Assembly (NCBI RefSeq): GCF_036588685.1
Contig: NC_086375.1
Location: 42,377,270-42,441,269, forward strand
Direction of reading: 5' to 3'
From: Mytilus trossulus
Lineage: Eukaryota; Mollusca; Bivalvia; Mytilida; Mytilidae
Length of the DNA stretch: 64,000 nt
The translations under genes were made by a program, and so were the position numbers. Under the pieces are notes generated by a model that did no database searches, was not told where the DNA came from, and saw only the letters and a program-made list of their open reading frames with translations. Positions 35,455 to 47,200 of this stretch are shown piece by piece. Within the stretch, counting starts at the first letter, position 1, and each line of letters starts with the position of its first letter.

Positions 35455-38402
35455 CTGAAAACAGAAAACATTCAAAATGCAAGAATATGAAAAAAAAACA
35501 TACTTTATATTTCAGAAATACCTATATATGGAAGAAGCATATTATTGAAGCTGTTATTGAACAATACGGTTTTCAATTTTAATCAGCGAAAACGTTTGTC
35601 ACCATTTGAAGTATTTTTTTTTCTTTTGTTTTTTTAATAGGAACCCTTGCTGCTTTAAGTTTTGGAGGTCAAATGCGTAGATTTATTGGTGGAATCTAAA
35701 CCAAACTCAGCATCAATGATAGCTGAAACCCTCAGAGATCAACTTTGAATGAGGGGGGAATGAAAATTAAGAAGTTATGCAAAATTACAGTGAATCTATT
35801 TATTTTATTTAGTAATTTTGATACTTTTTCGATCATTATTGGAATTTACAGTATCAAATCTTAATAATATACTATAAGGCTGTAAAGATGCAATGTGTCT
35901 TGGAGTGAAAGAATATTTTCTACTTAAAATACCAATTATCCCATTTTGGTTAGAATGATCCCTTAATGCACAAAAGTATGACATTTCAAAATGTTTTGCC
36001 AAATACAGCTAAGATAATCTATTCCTGGGGTAAAAAAGCCTTAGTATTTCAAGAATACACTTACCTCAATTTTAAAAATAGGCTTATCTTATCTTATGGT
36101 TTAACATCAAAGCAATGCCTGTGTAATTTTTTTAAATACTTATGGACATATGTTAAACTTTTTTGAAATCATCTGAGTATATTTCTTAATTAAATCCTAG
36201 TTAATATTTAAATTCAATACGTTACATCAACATTTACATTTTGACTTCTGAGTAAAATAAACTACGAGGCTATTAGTCATTACTCTTGATCAACTTACAA
36301 ATAGTACTATTGCAACAACATTTAATGTGTCAAGATTAAAAAGCTCAAATGACTTACAGTTCGCAAGAATTTAAGTATACCAAATTTGATGTGTTTCAGT
36401 TCTATGCATGTATCATCCATCCTTTTCATTTGTAATTTCAATGTAAGTATACAGTAGCGACACAGAAAGATGCTCTAACAAAGACTGCATTATTGTTTCA
36501 TGAGGAAGCAATTTCAACAAAAGATATCTTATTCTAAATAAACTTATCATATAAACCAGGATTAAATTTTGTAATTACGATAGACGCGCGTTTCGTATAC
36601 AAAAACCTCATCAGTGACACTCGAATCCAAAAAAAAATAAAAATACCAAATAAAGTACTGAAAATCCTTGAGGACAAAAAATTACAAAATGTTTTGCCAA
36701 ATACAGCTAAGATACTCTATTCCTGAGTAGAAAAGTATTTCAAAAATACACTTACCTTTCGTTTTTTGTAACTATTTCCGTATGACTTTGGTTTGGCATA
36801 TCCATAGGTAGGTTTTTTGTTATAAGTTTTTCCATATGCTTGAGGTTTTGCATATGTTTGTTTAGAATATGTTCTTGGTTTAGCATATACTCTAGCGTAA
36901 GTACGTGGTTGTCCATATGGTTTAGGTTGTCCATATTGTTTAGGTTGTCCATATGGTTTAGGTTGTCCGTATGGTTTAGGTTTTCCATAAGACAATCCAT
37001 ATGTCATTGGTTTGCCATATGACTTCTTTCCGTACGTTACTACCCCGTATGATTTTTTGGCGTAACTTGGTTTCCCATATGTTTTTGTTGGCTGAGCGTA
37101 TGGCTTTGCATAAGTGTTTTGCTTTTGGAAAGATTTTGCATACGTTCGGGGTTTATCATATTTCATTCCATACGGTTTTGGTTTGGCGTAAGGTTTAGCA
37201 TAGGTTTTTGGTTTTTCATATGATTTTCCGTAAGTCTTTGGTTTTTCGTAAGATTTTCCATACGACTTTTTATCATAAGATTTACTATAAGATTTTGTAT
37301 TTGGTGGATCTTGTGACATCGGGGCATTATCAGCTGGTAGTGGAATTGTATCGATAATATCAACAAATTGGCCATTAGGATCAGGTGATAAAGATGCGCC
37401 TAAGGGATCAAGCGCCAAAGGATCTGCTAATGGATCAGGACCACAATCTGGTCCTGGGCAACCTCCTGGAGCTTGACCCTGTCCGGGTAGACTCTGACCT
37501 CCCATTGGGTCTAGTAAAGGATCTACACAACCTTGTCCTTGGCATCCTGGTTGACCTGGATTTTGACCAGCCGGTGAAGCCTGTCCAAGTGGATCTGCGA
37601 AGAGAGGATCGAGCCCATTTGGTTGTTGTTGTCCACCTCCTTGTCCTAATGCTGCATTTTTATCCATAGGAATGATAAGGTAGGCTTGTTGTTTACCTTG
37701 TCCTCCATTTCCAGATAACAATTGAGATATGTCAAAAGGAAGATTTCCGGCTCCACCACCACCACCGCCAGCATTTCCAACACCATTTCCGCCACCATTT
37801 CCACCACCATTTCCACCACCATTTCCACCACCATTTCCACCAAATAATTGTTGTATGTCAGCAGGGAGGTGTCCGAACTGAGCAGGATCAAGTCCTCCCA
37901 TATTTCCTTGGCCACCTGGACCATTCATTAGTTCTGGATATGGTGACATCCCTTGTCCTCCGCCTCCACCTCCTTGACCGGCTCCTTGATTGCCGCCATG
38001 ACCTGAACCTGGATTGCCACCTTGGCCTCCTCCTTGATTGCCACCTTGACCTCCGCCTAATCCAGTTACTATTTCGAATTGTGGACCATTCCCTGCACCA
38101 CCTTGTCCTCCTCCAGGAAGATATATTTCCTGAATAGGACTGTTTGGTCCTCCTCCTTGTGATCCTACTGGTAGATATTGTTCATAGAGGGGTAGATTCC
38201 CTCCTCCTTGACCTCCTTGACCTCCTAGTCCGCCTCCTTGACCACCTTGACCTCCTGGACCTCCAAGCATCTCCATAGGATTACCCCCATTTACCAATGC
38301 CCACTCGGGTCCTTGATATTGTGGATATAAAGGTTCGGCTTGTTGTTGTTGGCCATATACAGCTGTCATACAACACCCGACTATAACGATGAACATCCTC
38401 AT
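35443..38402 (-). CDS. Secreted Gly- and Tyr/Lys/Pro-rich structural protein, paralogue 2
   Basis: Role unproven; likely an extracellular shell-matrix or byssal/adhesive protein. The main exon is 36756-38419 (coding from 38402); the donor aag|gtaagt leads to the last exon 35443-35454 (Gly-Gly-Tyr-stop), giving 552 aa. Residues 1 to about 17 are a signal peptide (MRMFIVIVGCCMTAVYG). Residues about 45-225 hold GGQGG, GGG and GGGN repeats. A module with AYLIIPMD is followed by two CxxxxC motifs at C287/C292 (CQGQGC) and C315/C320 (CPGPDC) and by DPL-rich spacers. Residues about 369-549 are a basic tail of near-decapeptide repeats built on KTYGKSYEKP, KPYGQPKPYGQP and YAKPRTY. This recalls, but does not match, the Lys/Tyr/Pro repeats of mussel adhesive protein; tyrosines could be hydroxylated. 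An acceptor at 38420 implies a non-coding first exon. Without splicing the frame would add 12 repeat-derived codons. Confidence 0.85.
35989..36075. repeat. Copy of the sequence flanking the paralogue 2 splice donor
   Basis: This stretch (ttttgccaaatacagctaag then tctattcctgggg, ending aatacacttacct) closely repeats 36690-36757, which is the start of the paralogue 2 intron including its donor (cttac on this strand). Both belong to the dispersed family L seen at 50838-51500. Confidence 0.6.
36540..36755. repeat. Family L copy abutting the paralogue 2 donor site
   Basis: Blocks are gatagacgcgcgtttcgtat, acctcatcagtgacactcga and ttttgccaaatacagctaag. They match family L (tagtacgtcagacgcgcgat, gtgccaaatacgtctaaggt) at 51188-51400. 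The copy runs up to the first bases of the intron. Confidence 0.55.
37785..37850 (-). repeat. In-frame 12-bp minisatellite encoding (Gly-Gly-Gly-Asn)n
   Basis: On the plus strand the unit ccaccatttcca is repeated about five times in the coding exon of paralogue 2. It encodes GGGN repeats, so copy-number change would alter protein length without frameshift. Confidence 0.8.
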
Positions 38403-39439
38403 TTTGCAAGGAAGAGGTGCTGAAAAGGCAACAAATTATATTAGCTTCATTAAGTATTTATCTCCTTCATTTTGGTAAGTGTGTCATGTCACGAAATTGT
38501 TTCCTCCCTTCGACTGTTTAATTATTCTTCATGAATCCCACACAGAATAATTACTTAGAACCTAGATTGTCTAACGGCTAATTCTAAATGACATTTTAAC
38601 TGAGCGGCAGTTTGTTTTGTCAACATAAATTGGCTTTTCAATGTCAGGATTTGTGACAGTTGAAAAATACTATTGTTACGAAACCAAAGTACTAAATTAA
38701 CAATTAATACATTAATAATAGTCATACAAACCTAATGATATTTTAGCGATTGTTAGTAAAATCACCATAATATCATGGCTCACCGAGTTAATGATAAATA
38801 GAAATAACACTTTATTAGTTTTGTTCGTTTGAAATGCTTTTCTTTGTTGCTTTCTTCAGGAACGCTCATACCCAACCCCCTGGAAGCAAATGATTTATGA
38901 GATCTAAAAACGTGGAAAAATAAATGAAAAAAGTGAACCTAAAACAGTTTATCTAAATGTTTCTATACCTAACTAAGTAATAATAAACTATTGAAAAAAT
39001 GAACATTATAAGTCGAAGAAAGATAGAACACCGTGAGATCTAGGCGTGGCGTTGCGGAATGTCTCATGAAAAGACTTCAACTTAACTATTCAAATATATT
39101 GCATTTTTACTGCTGACTATATTGGATGGGTTTTGCTCAAGGTTGAAATCAGTGAAATGAAAGCCGATTTTTTTTATATGTCTGATAGACAGTATATCAG
39201 TTATTTGTAAAGAGGTTTCGTGGAGACAGCGATAGAAGGCTGTGAACTACTTTAAAAACAGTTAAAGACACATAAAATATTTAAAACCTATACCCAAGTA
39301 TGAATAAATAAATTAAAAAAAAATAGTCCATGGATGTTTATCATTGATTGGATTTGATTATCACGCATTTATTTTATATGATATTCTTAATCTTAAATAT
39401 CAATTAATTTCAGATACCCATTGATTTCGTAGAAATTCA

Positions 39440-39960
39440 AATGAGGTATAAATAAAGGCAACAGTAGTATACTGCTGGTTAAAATTCATAAATCCATGGA
39501 CAAAAAACAAAATCGGGGTAACAAACTAAAACCGAGGGAAACGCATTAAATATAAGAGGAGAACAACGACATAACACCGAAACGTAACACACACAGAAAC
39601 GGACCAAGCATCAGATAAAACACCACGAGAATAACAAATATAACATGAAAACCAAATACATGAATTTGGGATAAACAAGTACCGTGCCACGTCTTATCTC
39701 AATATCTCAAAAATAAGAGAAAACACAAACGACTCAACGTTAAAATGCAACACACACATAAACGAACAATAATATAACAATGGCCATCTTCCTGACTTGG
39801 TACAGGACACTTTTAAAGGGGAATAAAAGTGGTGGGTTGAACCTGGTTTTGTGGCATGCAAAACCTTGCACTTTAATGGCAAAGTTAAATATAACATTGA
39901 GATGACAACATAATATTACAGGTCTACAATACAAAATAAATAGGAGAGCATATTAGACAA
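39440..39960 (-). repeat. Family D copy, reverse orientation, in the 5' intron of paralogue 2
   Basis: The copy runs from ataaaggcaacagtagtata through gaaacgcattaaatataaga and cttcctgacttggtacagga to tgcaaaaccttgcactttaa. It is the mirror of 20195-20700. Open frames at 39694-39897 and 39740-39934 are repeat-derived. Confidence 0.7.
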
Positions 39961-40189
39961 AGAAAAACATGATTAATAGATAACAAAAAGCATGAGGTTT
40001 AAAATTCAATACGCCAAAAACGCGCCTTGTCCACACAAAAATCAACAGTGACGCCCAGATATAAAAGATATAATTTTGGAAAAATTAATCCGAAACAATT
40101 TCAAAAAGGAATGTCTTATAATATAATTGGTCTTTTAACAAAATTTCTTTTCGTAATTGATAATTAAATAACAAGATATGAATACTTAC

Positions 40190-40245
40190 TCCTATGTGTT
40201 AATATCACCAATTGTAAGATGATTATATTTTTTTGCTGTTTAAAT
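40190..40245 (-). promoter_or_regulatory. Putative TATA-like box and non-coding first exon of paralogue 2
   Basis: On the minus strand TATTTAAA (40238-40245) precedes by about 30 bp a short exon ending gga|gtaagtatt (exon end 40190). The matching acceptor is at 38420. The 9-mer AAAAGGAAA lies just upstream of the TATA-like box. The model copies the arrangement of paralogue 1; start site inferred. Confidence 0.45.
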
Positions 40246-41714
40246 ACCTTTCCTTTTCATAAAGACGGCTGTCAATCACTTCTGCTTTTATATTAAATTT
40301 TAATTGAATTAATTACAATTTCATCATTCAAATATGCAAAAATCCTGATTTAAATACACATGCATAATGTTTTAAATAAAAATTTACTATTTGATAGGAA
40401 ATGTGTCGCAAAATGATGAGCATTTAATTGCTGCTTTGTCATATTTGCATATTAAAACACTTTTGTCATCTTCCTAAGTATTTAATGACTTTTTAGGTGC
40501 AATTATCAAGTATGTGTTATCGTCATTCAGAAAAATGGTGGAATCTACTACTGTATTGTGACGATATTGCTCGATTACTTTTTGGTGAAAAAAAATATTA
40601 GTATTAACGGTACAACGTGTAATGCATCGGATAGGCATTTCAGCAATAGATATCTCTTCAGTAATGCTCGAGATTCGAAATATTTGAAGAACCCAAACTT
40701 AAACTAACGTTACAGAGCTTTTTAAACCATACGAGGACCTTCAGTATATCCCATCCCGGATACAAATTCAGAGCTTTTAATGAGGAATATACATTCCTTA
40801 GTTTAAAATTATTTTCAAAATTGTATAACAGAATAATGCAATCAAACGATATCCGTATTTTCATGCCAGTATTGAAATTCTGGCTACTGTGAGGTTGAAA
40901 CTAACAGTTCACCAGCAGAGGTACCTATCAAAGATATATTTTTAAATTAAAAGTACCAGTTTTACTGCACAGATGCGCATTACGATATCAAATGTCACTT
41001 TCGTGATGCTTGCGATCAAAATATTTGAAGAACTAAAAACGTTTTCAAACGTTGAGGATCTGATTAAACCAAAACGGACCTAGATAATACTAAGATCCGA
41101 CCATGGAATCCTATAGAAATAAATGCAGCTGTTTTACAAACCATGCCTCTTCATATTATGCATATATTATTTTGATTTGTTTACCTACTGTTTCCCAGAA
41201 ATGAACACTATGTTTCAGCTCATAAGGACAAATCTTGGAACTTTTACCAGGATTAAAACTCACAGAAAGCGGCAAAATTGATTTATGATAAATTCCCAAA
41301 GTGAAGGGAGGAGTAATACAGTATTTAAGTATACGTTTAAAACTCTTAAAGTTCGAGGCATACAAATGCCCTGTGTTTTTGTTTTGATAAAAAAAATAGT
41401 ATTGCATAGGAACTTTCCATTCTAGAATATATATATATATATTTACGAAACTTAATGGCAAAGTGACACAGTTTCATGCGTAAAAGAATTTCCTTTCAAA
41501 AATGTTTTGGGAAATTGCATTGTCTATATTTACAGAAATTGAACATAATGGACTACTTTCGTGTATTAGTAACGCGTATGGATTGCTTAAAATTGTTCCT
41601 AAAAACAACAATGATGTTTTGTGAAGTAAAAAAATAATCATTATGTCAACTGTACTCCTATCCGTTTCGTAGTTTTAACCAATCTTTTTTATCCCTTTTC
41701 ATGGCATACTACCA

Positions 41715-41910
41715 CATGAAGATGGGTCTGAAATAGACAAATAAAGGCAACAGTAGTATACCGCTGTTCGATATTCATAAATCGATAGAGAAAAAACAAA
41801 TCCGGGTTACAAACCAACATCAAATTTAAGAGAACTACGACACAACAGAACCACAACATCAAAATGTTAAACACACAGAAACGAACTATAACAATGGCCA
41901 TTTCCCAGAC
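41715..41910 (-). repeat. Family D fragment, reverse orientation
   Basis: Blocks are acaaataaaggcaacagtag, catcaaatttaagagaacta and cccagacttggtacaggg. The open frame at 41689-42033 is mostly this repeat. Confidence 0.6.
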
Positions 41911-44240
41911 TTGGTACAGGGCTACATAAGAATTCAACTGTCTGTCAGTCTCAAGATATATGAAAACAGTATAACTGTATTTGTAATAATTGGTGAGCAT
42001 ATAAGTAAACTTTATTTGAGAAGAAAATACCACCTCTAAGACGAATGAACGACATATGGAAGCTGCAATACTGCACGGAATTATTTATCAGAAGAATAAA
42101 TTCCACTATAATTATTTCGTAAAATTGTTTCCTATTATAGTGATGTAGTTGTTTTCGTGCTTTTGTTTAATAGAATAAGTACATTGTGTCTGGAATATAT
42201 CGTAAACAATTATATGTTTTGTGCTTAGTTTTTTATATCGCGATCCACTTATCGATGATATTTGTGGCTCATCGTATTGTTGTGCGTTTAGATTACATAG
42301 TATATCTTTATACTAGTGTTTAGTACAAATAGAATTATTCAATATGTAAATTTACTACTATGTGTTTTAGCTTAACCTCTTACTCCAAAGAGTCATCAAA
42401 TGTAATTAGTGATTATGAATGAAGAATTTCGCATGTGATATTAATCATTCCAGCTTTCATATTCATTTCTTATTAATTCTTATATAATTTGCATAGGATA
42501 ATTAAACCGTGGCTATTATTTCCGATAATATGGACTTTTCAAGTGAAATGACACATTTCTGACGATTACACGTAAGTTGAGTCGTATTTTTTTAAATTAT
42601 TATTTTTTTTCATCATTTCCTTCAAATATGACTTTGAAATCTCCATCAATACACTTACTATAAAAAAAACTCTGCCTTCTCCCCATATTCTGCGCTGGTT
42701 TAATTTATTATGCATCATAGCTATTATGTACTTGACATGAGAAACAATAGGGGGAGTACAATACTTTATAAAATATGCAATCTATCAATTATCACAAGAA
42801 TTATTGTTTTACACTTAAATTGCATAAACTGCGCAAAGAAACAATAAAATTGCATTAGATAATTAAATTAACAAATGTCAAACGAAACAATAGAAGTCAG
42901 TTGTGGTATTTGAACAGGATGTTTCTTACCACTTAATTTAAGTAAATAGTTTTATATATTTAATAACATTGTTTTCTAACCTACATTAACATAATCGAAC
43001 TCAAATTAAACATTTGTAGTGTGGCTTCCTCTTATACTTGTGTGGTGCAATCGTGGGTAATTAAATGTCTCTGTATACATCATATTAAAATAAATAAGAT
43101 AAAAAATGTTATTAACAAATAGCTGTAGTACTTTAGGAACCCTTATAGGTCATCTGTCAGAAATATGATATGTTGAAATGCATGTAAAAATAAGGTTCAA
43201 AAGATAAGAATAAAATCTTCTGAGTGTCTGATAATCCCGAACATAGATTTTAATATGAATTCCTTAAACGGTCATCATAACATCACTGACCAATGAAATA
43301 GTTTGTAGATATCAATTAGCGTCCAAAGTTATATCGAAAAAAGAGAAAAGTTTATTAAAACATTATTAAAAGGCCGGTTGTCTAATAAGAAATAGTCTAA
43401 ACAAGGATTATATAGTAACTTTTACTTGCATTATTCGCCTTAAAGATTTGGAAGTTGTGCGTTGCTGGTCAAATTGTTTATCTTTTGATCAAATTGTCAA
43501 ATCATAAAAATTCTTCGGACACACCATCTTTTTAATGTTGTTTTTTCTTATTCTAGTAATGGGTCAATACTGCTGATTGTTTATTCTAAGTCCGCTAGGA
43601 TATCATCAGCTCAGCAGTGTTTTAGTACTAACAATATTCATAACAAACTATACTTAACAAACAAAAAAACGGTACACAAGTTTGAACTCCAATTTATCAT
43701 GAAAAATGATAAATATGAAAAACTGTTAGATTATCTAATGAAAAACATTGATTTGCATAGCAATTGATATAATTGAAAAAATCTGACCAAATAAGAAAGT
43801 GAGAAAATATTGTGTTATTGAACACAGGGGTCAAATTTTCTTTTTTTTGAAAATGATGACGAAAGTCGCACTCAATTTGAAAAATGAGAATTGAGTATTC
43901 AAATTTCTGCAAAGGCAATTAAAATTCTTAGCAGACCACGTTCAAGTTTCAAGTTCAAAGCTCAGTTTTTGTGTGAAAATACGGTTTTTGAAATAACAAA
44001 AAATTGGGAAAAAAACCATTTGCGTATTTGCCTTAAATCAATAGTTTTGATAAGAACATGACACTATCAGACCAATTGGACAATTATTTACCTTGGTACA
44101 GTGCATACAATTTCATTATATATATGGCAAATACATTGCCTTGTATAGTCTCTTTTGTGGACAAGTATATTTTGATTATTATATAGCTATTGTTAAAAAA
44201 TAAAAGTTTCACCTTCCTCGGGCACAACTAAACTTAGGTT
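41911..44240. other. No supported gene
   Basis: AT-rich sequence with only short open frames (such as 43697-43918) and no domain or exon pattern. A family I piece (aggatatcatcagctcagca) is at 43598. Nothing else was recognised. Confidence 0.4.
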
Positions 44241-44313
44241 GGTTTTGGGCTTTCATTTTGCCATTTGATTAGGAACTTTCCGTTTTGAATTTTCATCAGA
44301 GTGCAGTATTTTT

Positions 44314-45627
44314 AGCTCACCTGGCCCGAAGGGCCAAGTGAGCTTTTCTCATCACTTGGCGTCCGTCGTCCGTCGTCGTCCGTCGTCGTCGTCGTCGTCC
44401 GTCGTCGTTAACTTTTACAAAAATCTTCTCCTCTGAAACTACTGGGCCAAATCAAACCAAACTTGGCCACAATCATCATTGGGGTATCTAGTTTAAAAAA
44501 TGTGTGGTGTGACCCGGTCAACCAACCAAGATGGCAGCCACGGCTAAAAATAGAACATAGGGGTAAAATGCAGTTTTTGGCTTATAACTAAAAAACCAAA
44601 GCATTTAGAGCAAATCTGACAAGGCATAAAAATGTTTATCAGGTCAAGATCTATCTGCCCTGAAATTTTCAGATGAATCGGTCAATCGGTTGTTGGGTTG
44701 CTGCCCCTGAATTGGTAATTTTGAAGAAATTTTGCTGTTTTTGGTTATTATCTTGAATATTATTATAGTTAGAGATAAACTGTAAACAGCAATAATGTTC
44801 AACAAAGTAAGATCTACAAATAAGTCAACATGACCAAAATGGTCAGTTGACCCGTTTAGGAGTTATTGCCCTTTATAGTCAATTTTTAATCATTTTTCGT
44901 TAATTAATGTTATCTTTTACAAAAATCTTCTCCTCTGAAACTACTTGGCCAAATTAATCCAAACTTGGCCACAATCATCTTTGGGGTATCTAGTTTGAAA
45001 AATGTGTCCGATGACCTGGCCATTCAACCAAGATGGCCGCCACGGCTAAAAATAGAACATAGGGGTAAAATGCAGTTTTTTGCTTATAACTATGAAACCA
45101 AAGCATCTAGAGCAAATCTGACAAGAAGTTAAATTGTTAATCAAGTCAATATCTATCTGCCCTGAATTTTTCAGATGAATTGGACAACTGGTTGTTGGGT
45201 TGCTGCCCTCCAATTGGTAATTTTTAAAGAAATTTTGCCGTTTTTGGTTATCTTGAATACTATTATAGATAGCGATAAACTGTAAACAGCAATAATGTTC
45301 AGCAAAGTAAGATCTACAAATAAGTCAACATGATCTAAATGGTCAATTGACCCCTTAAGGAGTTATTGCCCTTTATAGTCAATTTTTAACAATTTTCATT
45401 AATTTGGTAAATTTATGTAAATTTTTACCAAATATAGTTCTCTGTTACTAATGGGCAAAGTTCATGATAGATATAATTGTAAGAAGCAAAATCGTTCAGT
45501 AAAGTAAGAACTTCAAACACATCACCATCACCAAAATACAATTTTGTCATGAATCCATTTGTGTCCTTTGTTTAATATGCACATAGACCAAGGTGAGCGA
45601 CACAGGCTCTTTAGAGCCTCTAGTTAT
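44314..45627 (+). mobile_element. 1.3-kb bivalve-type repeat with GTC tract and internal duplication
   Basis: The element opens agctcacctggcccgaaggg then ccaagtgagc, a hairpin with a GAA loop. A (cgtcgtc)-rich tract follows at about 44362-44406. Two collinear units follow (about 44407-44912 and 44913-45400), each with ttttacaaaaatcttctcct, ctctgaaactact, ttggccacaatcat and tagaacataggggtaaaatg. The end reads aaggtgagcgacacaggctc then tttagagcctctagtt. The GTGAGC/GCTCAC ends are inverted. From family memory this is very common in bivalves. No coding frame. Confidence 0.75.
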
Positions 45628-45974
45628 GATTCTACGTTTGGCTTTATTTAGAATCAGAGTTTTTTATCTACAATTTTTATTTTCTACTTTGATCATTCTA
45701 AATTGACGATAATTTCGGAAAAGCCCTATCTATGATATAATATTTATAACTGTTTATTTTATTTTTGGACTGCAAAAACGACGATAACGACGGGACGACA
45801 TTAGCTCGCATGATCCAAATTGGAAAGATTAATACCAACGTGTTGTGTTGGAAATTGAGGCATAGGCAATAAACTTACTAATGAAACCAATAAAGGCAAA
45901 AGTTGTATACTGCTCTTCAAATTGTCAAATAATACTTGAATAAACAAGTAATATGCTCAGTATTTCATAATTGC

Positions 45975-46270
45975 CCGCTTTATTTGTATGCACCTGTCGT
46001 AAGTCAGGAATCTGATGTTCAGTAGTTGCCTTTTGTTGATAAGGTTCATAAGTGTTTCTCGATTGTTTTATAGATAGATAAGACCGTTTGTTTTCCCGTT
46101 AGAATGGTTTTGCACTAGTCATTTTTGGTCTCCGTTTTAGCTTGATGTTTGGTGTGAGCCATGGCTCCGTGTTGACGACCGTACTTTGACCTACAATGGT
46201 TTACTTTTGCAAATTCTGACCTGGATGGAGAGTTGTCTCATTGGCACTTTTATCACATCTTCTTATATCT
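45975..46270 (+). repeat. SINE-like repeat family A, copy 3
   Basis: Blocks are gtaagtcaggaatctgatgt, gtttctcgattgttttatag, ggtgtgagccatggctccgt and gagagttgtctcattggcac. This copy has more differences than the first two. Confidence 0.7.
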
Positions 46271-46319
46271 AATATGAGCTTTAGTATTTTGTTTAAAGCA
46301 AACAATTTTTATTGATGAA

Positions 46320-46490
46320 AAGAAAAAAATAATAATTCAGGGGAAAATTCCAAACGGAAAGTCCCTAATCAAATGACAAAATCAAAAGCTCAAACGAATG
46401 GATAACAACTGTTATATACCTGTCTTGGCACATGCATTTTCTGATGTATAAAATGATGGATTAAGCCTGGTTTTATAACCAACAGAAAAG
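46320..46490 (-). repeat. Family E copy, reverse orientation
   Basis: Blocks are ttccaaacggaaagtcccta, aaatgacaaaatcaaaagct and gatggattaagcctggtttt. It mirrors 18035-18260. A related fragment follows at 47850-47965. Confidence 0.55.
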
Positions 46491-46979
46491 GTACTTGTAT
46501 TCATGGATTTCAGGAACAACCAACATCTGATATAAGCATGGCAGTGTAAAAAATCACGATAAAAGTACATAATACAGACAAGATTTTGGAACACGAGTTT
46601 TAAATAATGTTTCTCATTTTCAATTTAGAACTGAAAGAAGTAAACTTGGAAATGAGAAATATTCAACATGATGAAAGTGTTTGTTCAATTTGAAACTAAG
46701 CTGTGTAAAGTTGGAAGTCCAAAATGTCAAGGCTTGATATAAGAACTGTCAAAATGGAAACTTAGAGATAGAATGTTGTGCATATCTCATTTTTATTTGT
46801 TATTTGGAGAAAATGGTATCAATTACAGATCTTTGGTTTTTATCTGTTTGAGTGAAATTTGAATTGTTACATGTTGTATAGGCACATGTCTCTTGTTGAA
46901 ACGTTTTAGGTTGAAGCCATTCATGTGTCATTTTGGTTTGTTATCTCACTGACAATTCGTCGTTATTCACAACATTAAT

Positions 46980-47200
46980 AAAGTCAACAGTAGTGTTCAG
47001 CTATTCAATGGTCATCAGAAACAAATCCGGGTAACAAACTTAAACCAAGGGAAACACATCAACTATAAGAAGAAAACAACGGAATAACAGAAACACTGAA
47101 CTTCAACAAAATGTGACGCCAAAAAACATAGAAACGGACAAAACATAACAATTGTCATATACCTGAATTGGTATTTTAAGTAAATGCTTAAAGAGACTAG
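46980..47200 (-). repeat. Family D fragment, reverse orientation
   Basis: Blocks are aaagtcaacagtagtgttca, atccgggtaacaaacttaaa and cggaataacagaaacactga. It matches the mirror image of 20195-20700. Confidence 0.6.

Noticed and set aside
36717-36755. C-terminal residues VSVFLKYFSTQE as part of paralogue 2
   Set aside because: They follow a perfect AAG|GTAAGT donor and lie in a repeat copy; the spliced GGY end is better supported by the sister gene.
37385-37924. Open frames opposite or out of frame with paralogue 2
   Set aside because: They are shadows of Gly-rich codons; no start context, domain or splice support.
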